Below are positions 63,301 through 64,000 of a stretch of DNA of 64,000 nt, piece by piece. The first letter of the stretch is position 1. The number at the start of each line of letters is the position of its first letter. Location: positions 1-64,000 of the forward strand of contig JASMLK010000106.1 in the NCBI GenBank assembly GCA_030748735.1, written 5' to 3'. Position numbers and translations under genes: made by a program. The stretch comes from Myxococcota bacterium. Lineage in GTDB: Bacteria > Myxococcota_A > UBA9160 > UBA4427. The notes beneath the pieces were generated by a model, which ran no database searches, had not been told where the DNA came from, and worked only from the letters and a program-made list of their open reading frames with translations.

Positions 63301-63735
63301 CGCGTGGAGCATTTCTTCGCGGTAGCCCATGTAGCGATAGAAGGTGTTCGAGATCTGGTGCGCGAGTTGGATGCGACGGCGCCCGTCGGCGTCGTCTTCG
63401 AGATAGCCCGCGATCGACCCGAATTCGGGACGACCCTCGAGTTCGTAGAGCAACTCCGCGATCGACCACAGCATCGACTCGGTGTCGTAGACCGGATCGA
63501 CTTCGCGATCGAACATCCGAAGCGCAATGTCATCGACGAAGTCGCGTAAGGTCAGAACCCGCTGGTTTGCCCAGACACCGAGGCGCTGGGCGAGTTCCAT
63601 CGCGATCCAGCGCTCCATCCCCTGCCCCTGCACGACGAGAAGCTCGGGGTCGAACACGCCACTGCGCGGCACCGCGACCACTTTCGCGAGCGCTTCGATC
63701 AGGGCTTCAGCCCGGTTGCTGCGATGGATGATCAT
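60331..63735 (-). CDS. recC: Exodeoxyribonuclease V subunit RecC
   Basis: 1134 residues. The N-terminus IIHRSNRAEALIEALAKVVA aligns with the RecC start (xxYHSNRLDVLEALM). Further RecC landmarks: ELLVVQGQGMERWIAMELAQ, VFGVSSLPRLHFDLIRALG, VVMTPDIKTYAPYIEAVFGV and VCLLGMNDGAFPRIDHPPGF. The Chi-recognition channel subunit, without helicase activity. The start codon is 5 bp from a palindromic repeat, and no Shine-Dalgarno is visible. First gene of recC-recB-recD. Confidence 0.93.
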   Translation of the reverse strand: MIIHRSNRAEALIEALAKVVAVPRSGVFDPELLVVQGQGMERWIAMELAQRLGVWANQRVLTLRDFVDDIALRMFDREVDPVYDTESMLWSIAELLYELEGRPEFGSIAGYLEDDADGRRRIQLAHQISNTFYRYMGYREEMLHAWLDPARASAHAPADEPDVAWQATLWRQLVARHGDGHLAGRGRALIDRLVRGNVEAGRLPERLSVFGVSSLPRLHFDLIRALGRHCELHLFMLSPTPHYWGDVATEREARRSLHREGSSVDLEGGVDLDEELHLDVGHPLLSTYGKLGRDFHSMLVASGDLDEGEGDLHSEPVGEGLLSGLQSDVYTLQASGRSGLERRSFDSGDRSLRIHACHSPMREVEVLCEELVACFEADASLEPQDVVVMTPDIKTYAPYIEAVFGVRARGAEAAARGEGAIPYRISDRWPDPTDEVVDAFFAGLEVVAGRFSAPDVLDLLGRPCVAQHFGLGTEDLARVEAWIGGAGIRWGIDAAHRAEQAQPEIDVNTWRFGIDRLLLGVAIEGADDALFEGVQPFGDAEGQRAETLERLLEVHRFLVASRATLSGMNSPHAWREALLCFLEGLAIDDDDHHDQHLMLRKAIVKTAEQATNVGFERAVSLTSLREQLERQLQHARRSTGFLAGGVTFCELVPMRSIPFRVVCLLGMNDGAFPRIDHPPGFDLMARDPKLGDRTMRDDDRYLFLEALLSARDRLVITYVGQSIRDGAELPPSAAVSELVDVICDAHAIDQEGEPLSHRAMRKRIREQIEIRHPLHPYGARYQDELRRVFPVHRQLHRELARIDTSRVAREGAFSVRVDPGAEESAIASLALEDLVAFFHAPSRAFVRDTLGIVLRDEREPIARREAFSLDPREAANVGQLILDLHAAGVGFEDAFEVVDATGVLPHGSAGRLAFEDLVQDAEQIARWNTELNVSEAMPKQPFTIQCGGVDITGHFDAIGEAGQVFSSFQRLGRGSELRAWLRHLVWQVGRARDPAAFGKTPPQTSLVGRAQSGKQHVYAIRFGPCEDAEGRLAALVDLYREGLKAPLPLFHEASRAYASALAKKGEAGAIDAARKKFAVDAWSGFGDESDPYVELAFRGVDPFDADANLACGVSFAAAASEVYEPLLAAREELG

Positions 63736-63739
63736 GTCT

Positions 63740-63797
63740 AGCCCGCATTATTCATGAACATCCTACTGCGACGGATGTTCATGAATCATCCGGGCCA
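63740..63797. repeat. Palindromic REP/BIME-like element upstream of recC
   Basis: ATTCATGAACATCC and GGATGTTCATGAAT are perfect inverted arms around the loop TACTGCGAC, extended by GCCCG and CGGGC ends with two mismatches. The first 35 bp match 42298-42332 exactly in reverse. It occupies most of the gap between the aminotransferase stop and the recC ATG. Confidence 0.85.
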
Positions 63798-63814
63798 GGC
63801 GCTCGACCCGTGGT

Positions 63815-64000
63815 TCAACTTGTGAGGCGGGCGGCCAACCGGTCGACAGCCTCGGCCACGCGCTCGGGAGGCACCGCGGTGTAGCAGAGTCGCACCCAGT
63901 CGGCGTAGTCGGTGCCGCTGGACTGACCGGGTGCGACCAGCACGCCGTCTTCGAAGCAGTCTTCCAGGAAGCCCATCATGCCGCGCCCGTCGAGGCGTGC
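63815..64000 (-). CDS. Aminotransferase class I/II, C-terminal fragment (cut by window)
   Basis: Minus-strand reading to TGA at 63815-63817: GMMGFLEDCFEDGVLVAPGQ, SSGTDYADWVRLCYTAVPPE, RVAEAVDRLAARLTS. This is the typical C-terminus of a PLP-dependent aminotransferase (GV.V.PG..FG..y..w.RLc.ta.p...v...v.rL). The rest is outside the window. Same strand as recCBD, but the repeat lies between. Confidence 0.75.
   Translation of the reverse strand, partial: ARLDGRGMMGFLEDCFEDGVLVAPGQSSGTDYADWVRLCYTAVPPERVAEAVDRLAARLTS

Overview
The window is GC-rich, densely coded chromosomal DNA from a Gram-negative bacterium. Outer-membrane proteins (an autotransporter with a terminal Phe, a porin, a beta-barrel ending in VF), lipoproteins with clear lipoboxes and a complete RecBCD set point to a diderm proteobacterial-type cell. 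A TIGR03790 protein, F420/LLM-type oxidoreductase, HNH-endonuclease and DUF4384 remnants, and the mix of lipoproteins suggest an uncultured deltaproteobacterial/Myxococcota-like lineage. That placement is inference only; there is no rRNA or tRNA in the window. No prophage, intact IS element, CRISPR array or plasmid function was seen.

Layout. 1-3.7 kb: two polytopic cell-envelope glycosyltransferase-like proteins (one cut by the window edge, one YfhO-like). 3.7-8.2 kb: cca tRNA nucleotidyltransferase, a caspase-fold lipoprotein whose catalytic Cys is Ser, then a LemA-TPM-TPM operon. 8.2-14.4 kb: a membrane protein, a sulfatase-fold lipoprotein missing metal ligands, phosphomannomutase, an acyltransferase-3 protein and a decayed propeller-like gene. 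14.5-23.2 kb: a small-molecule enzyme region (Gfo/Idh/MocA oxidoreductase, two NTF2/SnoaL proteins, a tandem GST_N protein, LLM oxidoreductase, VOC protein, nitroreductase, a GT2-methyltransferase fusion, hotdog thioesterase, two O-methyltransferases). 23.5-26.9 kb: a large autotransporter. 26.9-27.4 kb: gene debris. 27.4-42.2 kb: ettA, a TIGR03790 lipoprotein, membrane, beta-barrel and peptidase genes, a GMC oxidoreductase with its small subunit, an EAL-HDOD protein and an EEP phosphatase. 42.3-49.6 kb: a rhomboid-like protein, a PHP/DUF3604 lipoprotein, a GT2 and asnS. 49.7-54.2 kb: tetR plus a ferritin-like diiron protein, then porin, FMN-binding and PepSY genes. 54.6-63.7 kb: recC-recB-recD, each overlapping the next by 4 bp. 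The window ends in the C-terminus of an aminotransferase.

How the parts relate. manB, the GT2 proteins, the acyltransferase and the YfhO/GT39-like proteins fit surface-polysaccharide assembly. The 14.5-23.2 kb block resembles a catabolic or tailoring set for small aromatic or xenobiotic-like molecules. The porin-FMN-PepSY trio may handle extracytoplasmic flavin or metal redox. RecBCD is housekeeping repair, but a palindromic REP-like repeat sits 5 bp from the recC start codon, and one arm of the same repeat recurs at 42.3 kb. The most unusual signals are this repeat pair, several apparent pseudoenzymes (caspase C to S, sulfatase without DHG, rhomboid without His), the TGACAT operator cluster before tetR, a bulged hairpin between tetR and the diiron gene, and a TCGGGT x5 repeat in the porin leader. 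I did not find a convincing wholly new multi-gene system.
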